From Ascarosepion bandense (Eukaryota; Mollusca; Cephalopoda; Sepiida; Sepiidae), in assembly GCA_037127315.1 (NCBI GenBank), contig JBBBDQ010000442.1, positions 1,451,001 through 1,515,000 on the forward strand: a stretch of DNA of 64,000 nt, in the 5' to 3' direction. A program made the position numbers and the translations under genes. The notes beneath the pieces were generated by a model. That model was not told the origin of the DNA, did no database searches, and saw only the letters and a program-made list of their open reading frames with translations. Below are positions 63,957 through 64,000 of this stretch, piece after piece; within the stretch, counting starts at the first letter, position 1; each line of letters opens with the position of its first letter.

Positions 63957-64000
63957 AAATGAAGATAATAGTTGGAAACATAAGTAAGGCTTCTACTGGG

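Overview
This window reads as intergenic or heterochromatin-like DNA of an animal: AT-rich, with long TA, CA, TATC and GAA microsatellites, several minisatellite and satellite arrays, and a dense, nested layer of degenerate transposable elements. I find no intact host protein gene, no operon-like layout and no CRISPR array. Every reading frame I can explain belongs to a mobile-element relic or to a tandem repeat that happens to be open. The mix (RTE-like, jockey/CR1/L2-like and REL-endonuclease non-LTR elements, a Penelope-like element, Tc1 and mariner elements, hAT, Helitron-like elements, and tRNA-derived SINEs sharing a central domain but with different tails) fits an invertebrate. The SINE architecture and the TA/CA microsatellites would suit a lophotrochozoan, possibly a cephalopod, but that is inference only.

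Layout. 1-11,600: a TATC array, RTE-like and jockey-like LINE fragments, a Helitron-like element ending in a hairpin plus CTAG (2786-3302), a triplicated LINE 3' tail, a ~660-bp foldback element (7331-8000) and a Tc1-like relic (9710-10290). 11,687-17,000: a 5S rRNA-like sequence joined to a long repeat, a minisatellite split by a tRNA-like SINE, and a ~550-bp pure polypurine (GAA) tract. 17,100-21,110: a decayed REL-endonuclease (R2-group-like) retrotransposon with a duplicated C-terminus. 21,490-25,815: tandem SINE tails, SINEs, and a 119-bp array made from a piece of a LINE reverse transcriptase. 25,838-30,740: a 4.9-kb satellite of 30-bp units with higher-order duplication. 31,250-33,455: a GC-richer block, a second 5S-like sequence abutting a tRNA-like SINE, and a LINE tail with an expanded 35-bp minisatellite.

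33,456-45,000: a gag-like zinc-knuckle relic, opposed RTE tails, a 32-bp array and a Penelope-like GIY-YIG endonuclease relic. 45,010-47,900: a nest in which a hAT element (8-bp target duplication) contains a Helitron-like element, which contains a LINE tail. 53,060-57,240: a 118-bp satellite with tetrameric higher-order structure, broken by a LINE fragment. 57,262-58,250: a rearranged mariner. 60,584-63,215: clustered Tc1-like termini interleaved with a 29-bp satellite. 63,306-63,956: two SINEs head to head.

The sequences do not act together as a pathway. The common theme is that pieces of mobile elements (LINE C-terminus, LINE tail, SINE tail, possibly a Tc1 terminus) have become monomers of tandem arrays, and that arrays and elements then served as targets for further insertions.
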